The notes under the pieces are model-generated. The model was not told the DNA's origin, ran no database searches, and was given only the letters and a program-made list of their open reading frames with translations. From assembly GCF_004801855.1 (NCBI RefSeq), contig NZ_SSTC01000039.1:1-42413 (forward strand): a DNA stretch of 42,413 bases, in the 5' to 3' direction. This stretch comes from Pseudomonas sp. A-1 (GTDB lineage Bacteria > Pseudomonadota > Gammaproteobacteria > Pseudomonadales > Pseudomonadaceae). Shown here in pieces: positions 10,622 through 21,337 of the stretch; the first letter of the stretch is position 1; every line of letters starts with the position of its first letter. Made by a program: the position numbers and the translations under genes.

Positions 10622-11746
10622 ATGCGCATCGGGGTACCCAGGGAGATCAAGAACCACGAGTATCGGGTCGGCCTGACCCCGCAATCGGTGGCCGAGCTGC
10701 GCGCCCTCGGCCACCAGCTGTGGGTGGAGACCCAGGCCGGTGCGGCGATCGGCTTCAGCGACGCCGACTACGAGAAGGCCGGCGCGCACATCGCCGCCGA
10801 CGCCGAGCAGGTGTTCGCCGAGGCCGAGCTGATCGTCAAGGTCAAGGAGCCGCTGGCTTCCGAACGCGCCCGCCTGGGCCGCCAGCACACCCTGTTCACC
10901 TACCTGCACCTGGCCGCCGACCGGCCGCAGACCGACGAACTGCTGGCCAGCGGAGCCACCTGCATCGCCTACGAGACGGTCACCGATGCCCAGGGCCGCC
11001 TGCCGCTGCTGGCGCCGATGTCCGAGGTGGCCGGGCGCATGGCCATCCAGGTCGGTGCCAGCTGCCTGGAGAAGGCCAAGGGGGGGCGCGGCGTGCTGCT
11101 CGGCGGAGTGCCCGGCGTGCCGGCGGGCAAGGTGGTGATCCTCGGCGGCGGCGTAGTCGGCAGCCAGGCCGCCGCCATGGCCATCGGCCTGGGCGCCGAC
11201 GTCACCATCCTCGACAAGAACATGGACACCCTGCGCCGCCTCGACGCCCTGTACGGCAATCGCATCGCCACCCGCTACTCGACCCGCGCGGCGGTGTCCG
11301 AACTGGTGCAGGCGGCCGACCTGGTGATCGGCAGCGTGCTGATCCCCGGCGCGGCGGCGCCCAAGCTGATCAGCGCCGGCATGGTGCGGCAGATGAAGGC
11401 TGGCGCGGTGCTGGTCGACGTGGCCATCGACCAGGGCGGCTGCGCCGAGACCTCGCGGCCGACCTCCCATGCCCATCCGACCTACGTGGTCGACGGCGTG
11501 GTGCACTACTGCGTGACCAACATGCCCGGCGGCGTGGCGCGCACCGCGACCCTGGCGCTGAACAACGCCACCCTGCCCTTCGTCGTCGCCCTGGCCGACA
11601 AGGGCACGCGCCGCGCGCTGGAGGAGGACGAGCACCTGCGCCGCGGCCTCAACGTCGCCGCCGGCGTGCTGACCAACCCCGGCGTGGCGGCCAGCCACCA
11701 GCTGCCCCTGGTGCCGACCGAGGAGGTGCTGCTGCGCCTGCTCTGA
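10622..11746 (+). CDS. ald: Alanine dehydrogenase
   Basis: This NAD-dependent enzyme interconverts L-alanine with pyruvate and ammonia. It has 374 residues, the family norm. The pyruvate-binding and catalytic residues R15, K75 and H96 fall at their family positions (NHEYRVG, KVKEP, YLHLA). The nucleotide-binding loop is [10 protein letters not shown] near residue 172. The ATG at 10622 has AGGGAG 7 bases upstream; the longer open frame from 10496 is not needed. The stop TGA (11744-11746) directly abuts a perfect parS site, and the convergent dmpR ends 29 bases on. In this context it may link the pyruvate produced by the meta pathway to alanine; that is inference. Confidence 0.96.
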   Translation: MRIGVPREIKNHEYRVGLTPQSVAELRALGHQLWVETQAGAAIGFSDADYEKAGAHIAADAEQVFAEAELIVKVKEPLASERARLGRQHTLFTYLHLAADRPQTDELLASGATCIAYETVTDAQGRLPLLAPMSEVAGRMAIQVGASCLEKAKGGRGVLLGGVPGVPAGKVVILGGGVVGSQAAAMAIGLGADVTILDKNMDTLRRLDALYGNRIATRYSTRAAVSELVQAADLVIGSVLIPGAAAPKLISAGMVRQMKAGAVLVDVAIDQGGCAETSRPTSHAHPTYVVDGVVHYCVTNMPGGVARTATLALNNATLPFVVALADKGTRRALEEDEHLRRGLNVAAGVLTNPGVAASHQLPLVPTEEVLLRLL

Positions 11747-11762
11747 TGTTCCACGTGGAACA
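11747..11762. promoter_or_regulatory. Perfect parS site between ald and dmpR
   Basis: TGTTCCACGTGGAACA is a perfect 16-base palindrome identical to the Pseudomonas parS consensus. It starts on the base after the ald stop codon and lies 12 bases from the 3' end of the convergent dmpR. Confidence 0.93.
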
Positions 11763-11774
11763 GGGCGACGGGCG

Positions 11775-13478
<1,704 letters not shown>

Positions 13479-13495
13479 TCGGGCGGGCCCCTTGC

Positions 13496-13503
13496 TTGTT
13501 GTT
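13496..13503 (-). promoter_or_regulatory. Candidate Hfq-Crc (catabolite activity) motif in the dmpR leader
   Basis: Read on the minus strand this is AACAACAA, an exact AANAANAA motif, ending 17 bases before the dmpR ATG. In Pseudomonas, Hfq with Crc binds such A-rich leader motifs and blocks translation when preferred carbon sources are present. Confidence 0.55.
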
Positions 13504-13567
13504 GTGGCGGGGAGGCGTGGCGCGCGTGGGCGGCCTATTGCTGCATGGAAACGGCTTGCCGGGAAAA

Positions 13568-13697
13568 AATCAACCAGATGATCAAAGAATGCGGAAATTG
13601 AGCATTTGCTGAACTTCTCCGTGCCGGGCGCCCGGGGCGGCGTGCGGCGGCGCCTGGCGCCGGCTGGCTGGTCCGGGAATTCACCAAATCATCAATT
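13568..13697. promoter_or_regulatory. Pair of candidate DmpR upstream activating sequences
   Basis: Two 20-base elements at 13568-13587 and 13678-13697 agree at 14 of 20 positions and are spaced 110 bases apart in the same orientation. They share the core CACCA/AACCA ... ATCATCAA/ATGATCAA, reminiscent of the TTGATCA-type half-sites of XylR/DmpR enhancers. The second lies about 140 bases upstream of the -24 element, a usual enhancer distance. An A/T-rich stretch at 13765-13790 between them and the promoter could be the IHF bend site, though it does not match the IHF consensus exactly. Confidence 0.6.
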
Positions 13698-13826
13698 TCA
13701 TCGCCACGCCATGCCTGCCTTCCGCCGTGCGACGAGCCTTTCCAGCTGCGCCGCGTGCCGAACATCAAATAAAAATCCTTTTGAATCAATGGCTTGTGAT
13801 TGGTTGGCGGCCCCTTGCGGGTGGTT

Positions 13827-13841
13827 TGGCACAGCCGTTGC
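13827..13841 (+). promoter_or_regulatory. Sigma54 (-24/-12) promoter of the meta-cleavage operon
   Basis: TGGCACA-GCCG-TTGC gives TGGC and TTGC with exactly 7 bases between, matching the sigma54 consensus TGGCACR-N4-TTGCW. It lies about 70 bases upstream of the first small ORF and downstream of the DmpR-type enhancer sites. Transcription should start near 13853. Confidence 0.88.
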
Positions 13842-13891
13842 TCTTGTCCTCTCGCCCGGCAAGCCAAGTTGCCGAGGCCAGCCGCACAGAC

Positions 13892-13899
13892 AAAAACAA
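13892..13899 (+). promoter_or_regulatory. Candidate Hfq-Crc motif in the operon leader
   Basis: AAAAACAA is an exact AANAANAA motif 14 bases before the ATG of the first small ORF. A near match (ACAACAAAGA, 14411-14420) also precedes the catechol dioxygenase start. Confidence 0.5.
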
Positions 13900-13913
13900 C
13901 AGGTACGGTCGTC

Positions 13914-14060
13914 ATGAACACTGCCATCCGTGCGCGCGCCGAACAGCGCGAGCGCCGCATCTTCTTCCCTTCCGAGCGCCCTGCCCCCGCGCCTGCCCGT
14001 GGCGGCCTGCTGCGCCGTTTCCGTCTGGCTGCCAGGGCAGCCCTCGGCCTGCGCGGCTGA
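13914..14060 (+). CDS. Small Arg-rich ORF at the head of the operon, 48 residues
   Basis: I do not recognise this ORF. It starts about 60 bases after the predicted sigma54 start and ends 8 bases before the ferredoxin gene, where dmpKLMNOP would stand in a full dmp operon. The product is very basic, with two Arg-rich blocks around a Pro/Ala linker (PAPAPARGG) and an amphipathic C-terminus (RRFRLAARAALGLRG). It does not look like DmpK. The Shine-Dalgarno (AGGTACGG) is weak. It could be a regulatory leader peptide, a small structural protein, or chance; its tight coupling to dmpQ favours translation. Confidence 0.5.
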   Translation: MNTAIRARAEQRERRIFFPSERPAPAPARGGLLRRFRLAARAALGLRG

Positions 14061-14068
14061 GGTGCGCC

Positions 14069-14386
14069 ATGAGCCAGACCTTCCAGATCACCGAAACTGC
14101 CAGCGGCCAGCGCTTCGCCTGCGATGGCGAGCAGAACGTGCTGGCGGCCATGGAGCGTCATGCCCGGCGCTGCATCCCGGTCGGCTGCCGCGGCGGCGGC
14201 TGCGGCCTGTGCAAGGTGCAGGTGGTCAGCGGCGAATTCGACTGCGGACGGATGAGCCGCCGCCACGTCAACGCCATCGACCGTGAACAGGGCCTGGTGC
14301 TCGCCTGCCGGCTGTTCCCGCGCAGCGACCTGGCCATCCAGCGCCCGGCATCCGCCGAGCCTGTCGTGACGACGCCGGCGCGCTAG
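14069..14386 (+). CDS. dmpQ: 2Fe-2S ferredoxin that reactivates catechol 2,3-dioxygenase
   Basis: This chloroplast-type ferredoxin (XylT/DmpQ) re-reduces the active-site iron of catechol 2,3-dioxygenase when it becomes oxidised, for example by substituted catechols. The 105-residue protein has the cluster pattern C40-X4-C45-X2-C48 (CRGGGCGLC) and a fourth Cys at 80 (LACR). The ATG at 14069 follows the small ORF by 8 bases, and GGTGCGCC lies just upstream. It stands immediately before the dioxygenase gene, as in both the xyl and dmp operons. Confidence 0.94.
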   Translation: MSQTFQITETASGQRFACDGEQNVLAAMERHARRCIPVGCRGGGCGLCKVQVVSGEFDCGRMSRRHVNAIDREQGLVLACRLFPRSDLAIQRPASAEPVVTTPAR

Positions 14387-14434
14387 CGGCCGGCGAAACC
14401 GTTGGACCCCACAACAAAGACAAGAGGTGTCGAG

Positions 14435-15358
14435 ATGAAAAAAGGTGTGATGCGTCCGGGACACATCCAGCTGCGCGTTCTGGACATGGCCAAGGCCCTG
14501 GAACACTACGTCGAGCTGCTCGGCCTGATCGAGGTCGACCGCGACGAGCGCGGCCGCGTGTACCTCAAGGGCTGGACCGAGGTCGACAAGTTCTCCGTGG
14601 TGCTGCGCGAGGCCGACGAGGCCGGTATGGACTTCATGGGCTTCAAGGTGCTCGACGATGCCACCCTCGGCCGCCTGACCGAGGACCTGGTGGCCTTCGG
14701 CTGCCTGGTGGAGAGCATCCCGGCCGGCGAGCTGAAGGGCTGCGGCCGCCGCGTGCGCTTCAGCGCGCCGACCGGCCACCGCTTCGAGCTGTTCGCCGAC
14801 AAGGAGCAGACCGGCAAGTGGGGCCTGTCCGAGATCAACCCGGAAGCCTGGCCGCGCGGCCTCAAGGGCATGAAGGCGACCCGCTTCGACCACGCCCTGC
14901 TGTACGGCGGCAACCTGCCGGAAACCCTGCGCCTGTTCACCGAGGTGCTCGGCTTCGATCTGGCCGAGCAGGTGGTCGACCCGCACGGCAACCGCATCGC
15001 CCAGTTCCTCACCGTCGGCATGAAGGCCCATGACGTGGCGTTCATCCAGCACACCGAGCAGGGCAAGCTGCACCACGCCTCGTTCTTCCTCGAGACCTGG
15101 GACGACGTGCTGCGCGCCGCCGACCTGATCAGCATGACCAACACCTCGATCGACATCGGCCCGACCCGCCACGGCCTGACCCACGGCAAGACCATCTACT
15201 TCTTCGACCCCTCCGGCAACCGCAACGAGGTGTTCTGCGGCGGCGACTACCACTACCCGGACCACCCGCCGGTGACCTGGACCGCCGCCGAACTGGGCAA
15301 GGCGATCTTCTACCACGACCGCGAGCTCAACGAGCGCTTCCTCACCGTCCTGACCTGA
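14435..15358 (+). CDS. dmpB: Catechol 2,3-dioxygenase
   Basis: This extradiol Fe(II) dioxygenase (XylE/DmpB) cleaves catechol to 2-hydroxymuconic semialdehyde, giving the yellow ring-fission product. Starting at ATG 14435 (AGAGGTG upstream) it has 307 residues, exactly the XylE length. An upstream TTG at 14402 would add 11 residues not found in the family. The iron ligands H153, H214 and E265 and the active-site H199, H246 and Y255 are all at family positions. Two vicinal-oxygen-chelate domains are present. Overall it is very close to XylE, with identical stretches around [20 protein letters not shown]. Confidence 0.98.
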   Translation: MKKGVMRPGHIQLRVLDMAKALEHYVELLGLIEVDRDERGRVYLKGWTEVDKFSVVLREADEAGMDFMGFKVLDDATLGRLTEDLVAFGCLVESIPAGELKGCGRRVRFSAPTGHRFELFADKEQTGKWGLSEINPEAWPRGLKGMKATRFDHALLYGGNLPETLRLFTEVLGFDLAEQVVDPHGNRIAQFLTVGMKAHDVAFIQHTEQGKLHHASFFLETWDDVLRAADLISMTNTSIDIGPTRHGLTHGKTIYFFDPSGNRNEVFCGGDYHYPDHPPVTWTAAELGKAIFYHDRELNERFLTVLT

Positions 15359-15384
15359 TTGCCACTGCCCAACGAGACTCATCC

Positions 15385-16845
15385 ATGAAAGAGATCAAGC
15401 ACTTCATCAACGGCGAATACGTCGGCTCGGCCAGCGGCAAGCTGTTCGACAACGTCAACCCGGCCAACGGCCAGGTGATCGCCAGGATCCACGAGGCCGG
15501 CGAGACCGAGGTCGACGCCGCGGTCAAGGCCGCGCGCGCCGCGCTGAAGGGCCCGTGGGGCAAGATGACCGTCGCCGAGCGTACCGAGATCCTCCATCGC
15601 GTCGCCGACGGCATCACCGCGCGCTTCGACGAGTTCCTCGAGGCCGAATGCCTGGACACCGGCAAGCCGAAATCCCTCGCCTCGCACATCGACATCCCGC
15701 GCGGCGCGGCCAACTTCAAGGTGTTCGCCGACCTGATCAAGAACGTCGCCACCGAGGCCTTCGAGATGGCCACCCCGGATGGCGCCGGCGCGCTGAACTA
15801 CGGCGTGCGCCGCCCGAAGGGCGTGATCGGCGTGATCAGCCCGTGGAACCTGCCGCTGCTGCTGATGACCTGGAAGGTCGGCCCGGCGCTGGCCTGCGGC
15901 AACACCGTGGTGGTCAAGCCCTCGGAAGAGACCCCGACCACCACCGCCCTGCTCGGCGAGGTGATGAACGCCGCCGGCGTGCCGGCCGGCGTGTACAACG
16001 TGGTGCACGGCTTCGGCGGCAACTCGGCCGGCGCCTTCCTCACCGCCCACCCGGACGTCGACGCCATCACCTTCACCGGCGAGACCGGCACCGGCGAGAC
16101 CATCATGCGCGCCGCCGCCAAGGGCGTGCGCCAGGTGTCGCTGGAGCTGGGCGGCAAGAACGCCGGCATCGTGTTCGCCGACTGCGACATGGACAAGGCC
16201 ATCGAGGGCACCCTGCGCTCGGCCTTCGCCAACTGCGGCCAGGTGTGCCTGGGCACCGAGCGCGTCTACGTCGAGCGGCCGATCTTCGACGAGTTCGTCG
16301 CCCGCCTGAAGGCCGGCGCCGAGGCGCTGAAGATCGGCGAGCCGAACGACCCGAGCGCCAACTTCGGCTCGCTGGTCAGCCACAAGCACCGCGAGAAGGT
16401 CCTCTCCTACTACCAGAAGGCCAAGGACGAGGGCGCCACCATCGTCACCGGCGGCGGCGTGCCGGAGATGTCGGCGCACCTGGCCGGCGGCGCCTGGGTG
16501 CAGCCGACCATCTGGACCGGCCTGCCCGACGACTCCGCGGTGGTCACCGAGGAAATCTTCGGCCCGTGCTGCCACATCCGTCCGTTCGACACCGAGGAAG
16601 AAGCCATCGAGCTGGCCAACAGCCTGCCCTACGGCCTGGCCTCGGCGATCTGGACCGAGAACAGCTCGCGCGCCCACCGCGTCGCCGGGCAGATCGAGGC
16701 CGGCATCGTCTGGGTCAACAGCTGGTTCCTGCGCGACCTGCGCACCGCCTTCGGCGGCAGCAAGCAGTCGGGCATCGGTCGCGAAGGCGGGGTGCACTCG
16801 CTGGAGTTCTACACCGAGCTGAAGAACATCTGCGTGAAGCTGTGA
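15385..16845 (+). CDS. dmpC: 2-hydroxymuconic semialdehyde dehydrogenase
   Basis: This NAD-dependent aldehyde dehydrogenase (XylG/DmpC) oxidises the ring-fission product of catechol to 4-oxalocrotonate, opening the oxidative branch of the lower meta pathway. It has 486 residues. The catalytic Cys is C288 in NCGQVCLGTERVY, the general-base Glu is in LELGGKN, and the cofactor region is VISPWNLPLLLMTWK and FTGETGTGE. The ATG at 15385 lies 26 bases after the dioxygenase stop. The next gene starts 7 bases after its stop. Confidence 0.97.
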   Translation: MKEIKHFINGEYVGSASGKLFDNVNPANGQVIARIHEAGETEVDAAVKAARAALKGPWGKMTVAERTEILHRVADGITARFDEFLEAECLDTGKPKSLASHIDIPRGAANFKVFADLIKNVATEAFEMATPDGAGALNYGVRRPKGVIGVISPWNLPLLLMTWKVGPALACGNTVVVKPSEETPTTTALLGEVMNAAGVPAGVYNVVHGFGGNSAGAFLTAHPDVDAITFTGETGTGETIMRAAAKGVRQVSLELGGKNAGIVFADCDMDKAIEGTLRSAFANCGQVCLGTERVYVERPIFDEFVARLKAGAEALKIGEPNDPSANFGSLVSHKHREKVLSYYQKAKDEGATIVTGGGVPEMSAHLAGGAWVQPTIWTGLPDDSAVVTEEIFGPCCHIRPFDTEEEAIELANSLPYGLASAIWTENSSRAHRVAGQIEAGIVWVNSWFLRDLRTAFGGSKQSGIGREGGVHSLEFYTELKNICVKL

Positions 16846-16852
16846 GGCAGTC

Positions 16853-17719
16853 ATGAACCAGCCCGTACAGAGCCCGGAAATCGGCCGCGAGATCGTCGCC
16901 GCCGGCTACCGCACCAACCTGCATGAGCAGGGCGAAGGCTTCCCGGTCCTGCTGATCCACGGCTCCGGCCCGGGCGTCACCGCCTGGGCCAACTGGCGCG
17001 GGATCATCCCGCAGCTGGCGCAGAAGCGCCGGGTGATCGCTCCGGACATGCTCGGCTTCGGCTACAGCGAGCGCCCGGCCGATGCGCAGTACAGCCAGCA
17101 GCGCTGGGTCGAGCATGCCATCGGCGTGCTCGACGCCCTCGGCATCGAGCAGGCCGACATCGTCGGCAACTCGTTCGGCGGCGGCCTGGCGCTGGCCCTG
17201 GCCATCCGCCACCCCGAGCGGGTGCGCCGGCTGGTGCTGATGGGCAGCGTCGGGGTGTCCTTCCCGATCACCCAGGGACTGGAGACCGCCTGGGGCTACA
17301 CGCCGTCGCAGGCCAACATGCGCCAGCTGCTCGACCTGTTCGCCTACGACCGCAATCTGGTTAACGACGAGCTGGCCGAGCTGCGCTACCAGGCCAGCAT
17401 CCGCCCGGGCTTCCAGGAGTCGTTCGCCGCCATGTTCCCGCCGCCGCGGCAGAACGGCGTCGACGACCTGGCCAGCGACGAGGCGGACATCCGCGCCCTG
17501 CCCCACCAGGCGCTGGTCATCCATGGCCGCGAGGACCGGATCATCCCGCTCGAGGCCTCGCTGCGCCTGGCCGAGCTGATCCCCAACAGCCAGCTGCACG
17601 TCTTCGGCCACTGCGGCCACTGGACCCAGATCGAACACGCCGGCCGCTTCGCCCGCCTGGTCGAGGACTTCCTCGCCGAGGCCGATGCCGCCGCCAACCT
17701 TCAGGAAAAATGCGCATGA
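16853..17719 (+). CDS. dmpD: 2-hydroxymuconic semialdehyde hydrolase
   Basis: This alpha/beta hydrolase (XylF/DmpD) cleaves the ring-fission product hydrolytically to 2-oxopent-4-enoate plus formate (or acetate from 3-methylcatechol). The 288-residue protein has the nucleophile elbow GNSFGGG with Ser107, the acid in HGREDRIIP, and the His in FGHCGHWTQIE. The oxyanion segment is IHGSGPGVTAW. The stop overlaps the start of the hydratase gene, showing translational coupling. It provides the hydrolytic branch alongside the dmpC-dmpI-dmpH branch. Confidence 0.97.
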   Translation: MNQPVQSPEIGREIVAAGYRTNLHEQGEGFPVLLIHGSGPGVTAWANWRGIIPQLAQKRRVIAPDMLGFGYSERPADAQYSQQRWVEHAIGVLDALGIEQADIVGNSFGGGLALALAIRHPERVRRLVLMGSVGVSFPITQGLETAWGYTPSQANMRQLLDLFAYDRNLVNDELAELRYQASIRPGFQESFAAMFPPPRQNGVDDLASDEADIRALPHQALVIHGREDRIIPLEASLRLAELIPNSQLHVFGHCGHWTQIEHAGRFARLVEDFLAEADAAANLQEKCA

Positions 17720-18498
17720 ACCAAGAACTGATCCAACAGCTCGGCGACGAGCTCTACCAGGCCATGCAGAGCCGCGAGGCCGTCGCCCCGCTGACCAGCC
17801 GCTATGACCTGACCATCGACGACGCCTACCAGATCTCCCTGCGCATGCTCGAGCGCCGCCTGGCCGCCGGCGAGCGGATCATCGGCAAGAAGATCGGCCT
17901 GACCAGCAAGGCGGTGCAGACCATGCTCGGCGTCAACCAGCCGGACTTCGGCTACCTGACCGACGCCATGGTGTTCAGCAGCGGCGCGACCATGCCGATC
18001 AGCGACCGCCTGATCCAGCCCAAGGCGGAGGGCGAGATCGCCTTCATCCTCAAGAAGGACCTGATGGGCCCCGGCATCACCAACGCCGACGTGCTGGCCG
18101 CCACCGAGTGCGTGATCCCCTGCTTCGAGGTGGTCGATTCGCGCATCCAGGACTGGAAGATCAAGATCCAGGACACCGTCGCCGACAACGCCTCCTGCGG
18201 CCTGTTCATCCTCGGCGACAACGCCGTCTCCCCGCGCCAGGTCGACCTGGTCACCTGCGGCATGGTGGTGGAGAAGAACGGCCAGCAGATCAGCACCGGC
18301 GCCGGCGCCGCCGCGCTGGGCTCGCCGGTCAACTGCGTTGCCTGGCTGGCCAACACCCTCGGCCACTTCGGCATCGGCCTGAAGGCCGGCGAGGTGATCC
18401 TCTCCGGCTCGCTGGTGCCGCTGGAGCCGGTCAAGGCCGGCGACTTCATGCGCGTCGACATCGGCGGCATCGGCAGCGCCAGCGTGCGCTTCGTCTGA
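17716..18498 (+). CDS. dmpE: 2-oxopent-4-enoate hydratase
   Basis: This enzyme (XylJ/DmpE) adds water to 2-hydroxypenta-2,4-dienoate to give 4-hydroxy-2-oxovalerate, using a divalent metal. It has 260 residues and belongs to the same fold family as the decarboxylase DmpH further down, with which it forms a complex in known systems. I chose the ATG at 17716 rather than 17710 because AGGAAAAA then lies at a proper distance. It overlaps the hydrolase stop by four bases. Metal-ligand Glu residues are likely in KAEGEIAF and CFEVVDSR. Confidence 0.96.
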   Translation: MNQELIQQLGDELYQAMQSREAVAPLTSRYDLTIDDAYQISLRMLERRLAAGERIIGKKIGLTSKAVQTMLGVNQPDFGYLTDAMVFSSGATMPISDRLIQPKAEGEIAFILKKDLMGPGITNADVLAATECVIPCFEVVDSRIQDWKIKIQDTVADNASCGLFILGDNAVSPRQVDLVTCGMVVEKNGQQISTGAGAAALGSPVNCVAWLANTLGHFGIGLKAGEVILSGSLVPLEPVKAGDFMRVDIGGIGSASVRFV

Positions 18499-18512
18499 TC
18501 AGGAGCCTGAAC

Positions 18513-19436
18513 ATGAGCAAGAAACTGAAAGCCGCGATCATCGGCCCGGGCAATATCGGCACCGACCTGGTGATGAAGATGCTGCGCTCGGAGTGGATCG
18601 AGCCGGTATGGATGGTCGGCATCGACCCCGAGTCCGACGGCCTCAAGCGCGCCCGCGAGTTCGGCTTGAAGACCACCTGCGAGGGCGTCGACGGCCTGCT
18701 GCCGCACGTCATCGAAGACGACATCCGCGTCGCCTTCGACGCCACCAGCGCCTACGCCCACGCCGAGAACAGCCGCAAGCTCAACGAGCTGGGCGTGCTG
18801 ATGATCGACCTGACCCCGGCCGCCATCGGTCCGTTCTGCGTGCCGCCGGTGAACCTCAAGGAGCACGTCGGCAAGCTGGAGATGAACGTCAACATGGTCA
18901 CCTGCGGTGGCCAGGCGACCATCCCGATGGTCGCCGCGGTATCCCGCGTGCAGCCGGTGGCCTACGGCGAGATCGTCGCCACCGTGTCCTCGCGTTCGGT
19001 CGGCCCGGGCACCCGCAAGAACATCGACGAGTTCACCCGCACCACCGCCGGCGCCATCGAGAAGGTCGGCGGCGCGAAGGAAGGCAAGGCGATCATCATC
19101 ATCAACCCGGCCGAGCCGCCGCTGATGATGCGCGACACCATCCACTGCCTGACCGAGAGCGAGCCGGACCGCGATGCCATCACCGCCTCCGTGCACGCCA
19201 TGCTCGCCGAGGTGCAGAAGTACGTGCCGGGCTACCGCCTGAAGAACGGCCCGGTGTTCGACGGCAACCGCGTGTCGATCTTCATGGAGGTCGAGGGCCT
19301 GGGCGACTACCTGCCCAAGTACGCCGGCAACCTGGACATCATGACCGCCGCCGGTCTGCGCACCGCCGAGATGTTCGCCGAGGAAATCGCCGCCGGCACC
19401 ATCCAACTGCCGAGCCGCGAAGCTGCACTGGCCTGA
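18513..19436 (+). CDS. dmpF: Acetaldehyde dehydrogenase (acylating)
   Basis: This enzyme (XylQ/DmpF) oxidises acetaldehyde from the aldolase to acetyl-CoA with NAD and CoA. The two proteins form a complex that channels the toxic aldehyde. It has 307 residues with the nucleotide-binding GPGNIGTD (11-18) and the catalytic Cys131 in [16 protein letters not shown] lies 7 bases before the ATG at 18513. It is followed 13 bases later by its aldolase partner, as in all known meta operons. Confidence 0.97.
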   Translation: MSKKLKAAIIGPGNIGTDLVMKMLRSEWIEPVWMVGIDPESDGLKRAREFGLKTTCEGVDGLLPHVIEDDIRVAFDATSAYAHAENSRKLNELGVLMIDLTPAAIGPFCVPPVNLKEHVGKLEMNVNMVTCGGQATIPMVAAVSRVQPVAYGEIVATVSSRSVGPGTRKNIDEFTRTTAGAIEKVGGAKEGKAIIIINPAEPPLMMRDTIHCLTESEPDRDAITASVHAMLAEVQKYVPGYRLKNGPVFDGNRVSIFMEVEGLGDYLPKYAGNLDIMTAAGLRTAEMFAEEIAAGTIQLPSREAALA

Positions 19437-19449
19437 GGGGAATAGCACG

Positions 19450-20490
19450 ATGAATCTGCAAGGCAAGCAAGTCACCCTGCACGACATGAGCCTGCGCGAC
19501 GGCATGCACGCCAAGCGCCACCAGATCAGCCTCGAGCAGATGGTCGCCGTGGCCACCGGCCTCGACGCCGCCGGCATGCCGCTGATCGAGATCACCCACG
19601 GCGACGGCCTCGGCGGGCGCTCGATCAACTACGGCTTCCCGGCGCACAGCGACGAGGAGTACCTCAGCGCGGTGATCCCCCAGCTCAAGCAGGCCAAGGT
19701 CTCCGCCCTGCTGCTGCCGGGCATCGGCACCGTCGACCACCTGAAGATGGCGGTGGACTGCGGCGTGTCGACCATCCGCGTCGCCACCCACTGCACCGAG
19801 GCCGATGTCTCCGAGCAGCACATCGGCATGGCGGCGAAGATGGGCGTCGACACCGTCGGCTTCCTGATGATGGCGCACATGGCCAGCCCGGAGAAGGTGC
19901 TGGAGCAGGCCCGCCTGATGGAAAGCTACGGCGCCAACTGCATCTACTGCACCGACTCGGCCGGCTACATGCTGCCCGACGAGGTCAGCCAGAAGATCGG
20001 CCTGCTGCGCGCCGAGCTCAACCCGGCCACCCAGATCGGCTTCCACGGCCACCACAACATGGGCATGGCCATCGCCAACTCGCTGGCCGCCATCGAGGCC
20101 GGTGCGGTGCGCATCGACGGCTCGGTCGCGGGCCTCGGCGCCGGCGCCGGCAACACCCCGCTGGAGGTGCTGTGCGCGGTGCTCAAGCGCATGGGCGCCG
20201 AGACCGGCATCGACCTGTACAAGATCATGGACGTCGCCGAGGACCTGGTGGTGCCGCTGATGGACCAGCCGATCCGCGTCGACCGCGATGCCCTGACCCT
20301 GGGCTACGCCGGCGTGTACAGCTCGTTCCTGCTGTTCGCCCAGCGCGCCGAGAAGAAGTACGGCGTGCCGGCCCGCGACATCCTCGTAGAACTCGGCCGC
20401 CGCGGTACCGTCGGCGGCCAGGAAGACATGATCGAAGACCTGGCCCTCGACATGGCCAAGGCCCGCCAGACCCAGAAGGTGACCGCATGA
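19450..20490 (+). CDS. dmpG: 4-hydroxy-2-oxovalerate aldolase
   Basis: This Mn-dependent class II aldolase (XylK/DmpG) splits 4-hydroxy-2-oxovalerate to pyruvate and acetaldehyde. The 346-residue protein has the HMGL-like TIM barrel at the N-terminus, with R16, D17 and H20 in SLRDGMH and the metal His pair in GFHGHHNMG. The C-terminal communication domain follows from about residue 270. GGGGAATAG precedes the ATG. Its stop overlaps the start of the decarboxylase gene (ATGA at 20487). Confidence 0.97.
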   Translation: MNLQGKQVTLHDMSLRDGMHAKRHQISLEQMVAVATGLDAAGMPLIEITHGDGLGGRSINYGFPAHSDEEYLSAVIPQLKQAKVSALLLPGIGTVDHLKMAVDCGVSTIRVATHCTEADVSEQHIGMAAKMGVDTVGFLMMAHMASPEKVLEQARLMESYGANCIYCTDSAGYMLPDEVSQKIGLLRAELNPATQIGFHGHHNMGMAIANSLAAIEAGAVRIDGSVAGLGAGAGNTPLEVLCAVLKRMGAETGIDLYKIMDVAEDLVVPLMDQPIRVDRDALTLGYAGVYSSFLLFAQRAEKKYGVPARDILVELGRRGTVGGQEDMIEDLALDMAKARQTQKVTA

Positions 20491-21281
20491 ACCGTACCCT
20501 GACCCGCGAACAGGTGCTGGCCCTGGCCGAGCACGTCGAAGGCGCCGAGCTGAATGTCCACGACATTCCGAAGATCACCAACGACTACCCGCAGATGACC
20601 TTCGCCGACGCCTACGACATCCAGTGGGAGATCCGTCGCCGCAAGGAGGCCCGCGGCAACAAGACCGTCGGCCTGAAGATGGGCCTGACCTCCTGGGCGA
20701 AGATGGCGCAGATGGGCGTGGAGACGCCGATCTACGGCTTCCTCTCCGACTACTTCAGCGTGCCGGACGGCGGCGTGGTGGACTGCTCCAAGCTGATCCA
20801 CCCGAAGATCGAGGCGGAAATCTCCGTGGTCACCAAGGCCCCGCTGCAGGGCCCGGGCTGCCACATCGGCGACGTGATCGCGGCGATCGACTACGTGATC
20901 CCCACCGTCGAGGTGATCGACTCGCGCTACGAGAACTTCAAGTTCGACCTGATCAGCGTGGTGGCCGATAACGCCTCCTCGACCCGCTACATCACCGGCG
21001 GCCAGATGGCCAACCTCGAGGACGTCGACCTGCGCACCCTCGGCGTGGTGATGGAGAAGAACGGCGAGGTGGTGGAAGTCGGCGCCGGCGCCGCGGTGCT
21101 CGGTCATCCGCTGTCCAGCGTGGCCATGCTGGCCAACCTGCTGGCCGAGCGCGGCGAGCACATCCCGGCCGGCACCTTCATCATGACCGGCGGCATTACC
21201 GCCGCGGTGGCGGTGGAGCCGGGCGACAACGTCACCGTGCGCTATCAGGGCCTGGGCAGCGTGTCCGCGCGCTTCGTCTGA
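20487..21281 (+). CDS. dmpH: 4-oxalocrotonate decarboxylase (2-oxo-3-hexenedioate decarboxylase)
   Basis: This metal-dependent enzyme (XylI/DmpH) decarboxylates 2-oxo-3-hexenedioate to 2-hydroxypenta-2,4-dienoate, the substrate of the hydratase. It has 264 residues and is homologous to the hydratase five genes upstream in the pathway order (shared VADNASS/ASC and EVIDSR segments). Conserved Glu residues in KIEAEISV and TVEVIDS are the likely metal ligands. It is translationally coupled to dmpG. After its stop there is a terminator-like hairpin before the tautomerase gene. Confidence 0.96.
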   Translation: MNRTLTREQVLALAEHVEGAELNVHDIPKITNDYPQMTFADAYDIQWEIRRRKEARGNKTVGLKMGLTSWAKMAQMGVETPIYGFLSDYFSVPDGGVVDCSKLIHPKIEAEISVVTKAPLQGPGCHIGDVIAAIDYVIPTVEVIDSRYENFKFDLISVVADNASSTRYITGGQMANLEDVDLRTLGVVMEKNGEVVEVGAGAAVLGHPLSSVAMLANLLAERGEHIPAGTFIMTGGITAAVAVEPGDNVTVRYQGLGSVSARFV

Positions 21282-21295
21282 GTTCACCCCTGTTG

Positions 21296-21321
21296 CCCCG
21301 GCCGCTGGCCGGGGACTTTTT
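21296..21321 (+). terminator. Terminator-like hairpin inside the operon, before the tautomerase gene
   Basis: The perfect stem CCCCGGCC / GGCCGGGG (21296-21303, 21307-21314) with a 3-base loop is followed by ACTTTTTC. It looks like an intrinsic terminator but stands 17 bases before the start of dmpI. It would reduce dmpI expression or act as an mRNA-end/stability element. Confidence 0.65.
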
Positions 21322-21337
21322 CGCGAGGAACCGTCTC

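Noticed and set aside
13805-13818. A second -24/-12-like match TGGC...TTGC just upstream of the real one
   Set aside because: Spacing is 6 rather than 7 bases, and sigma54 promoters are strict about spacing.
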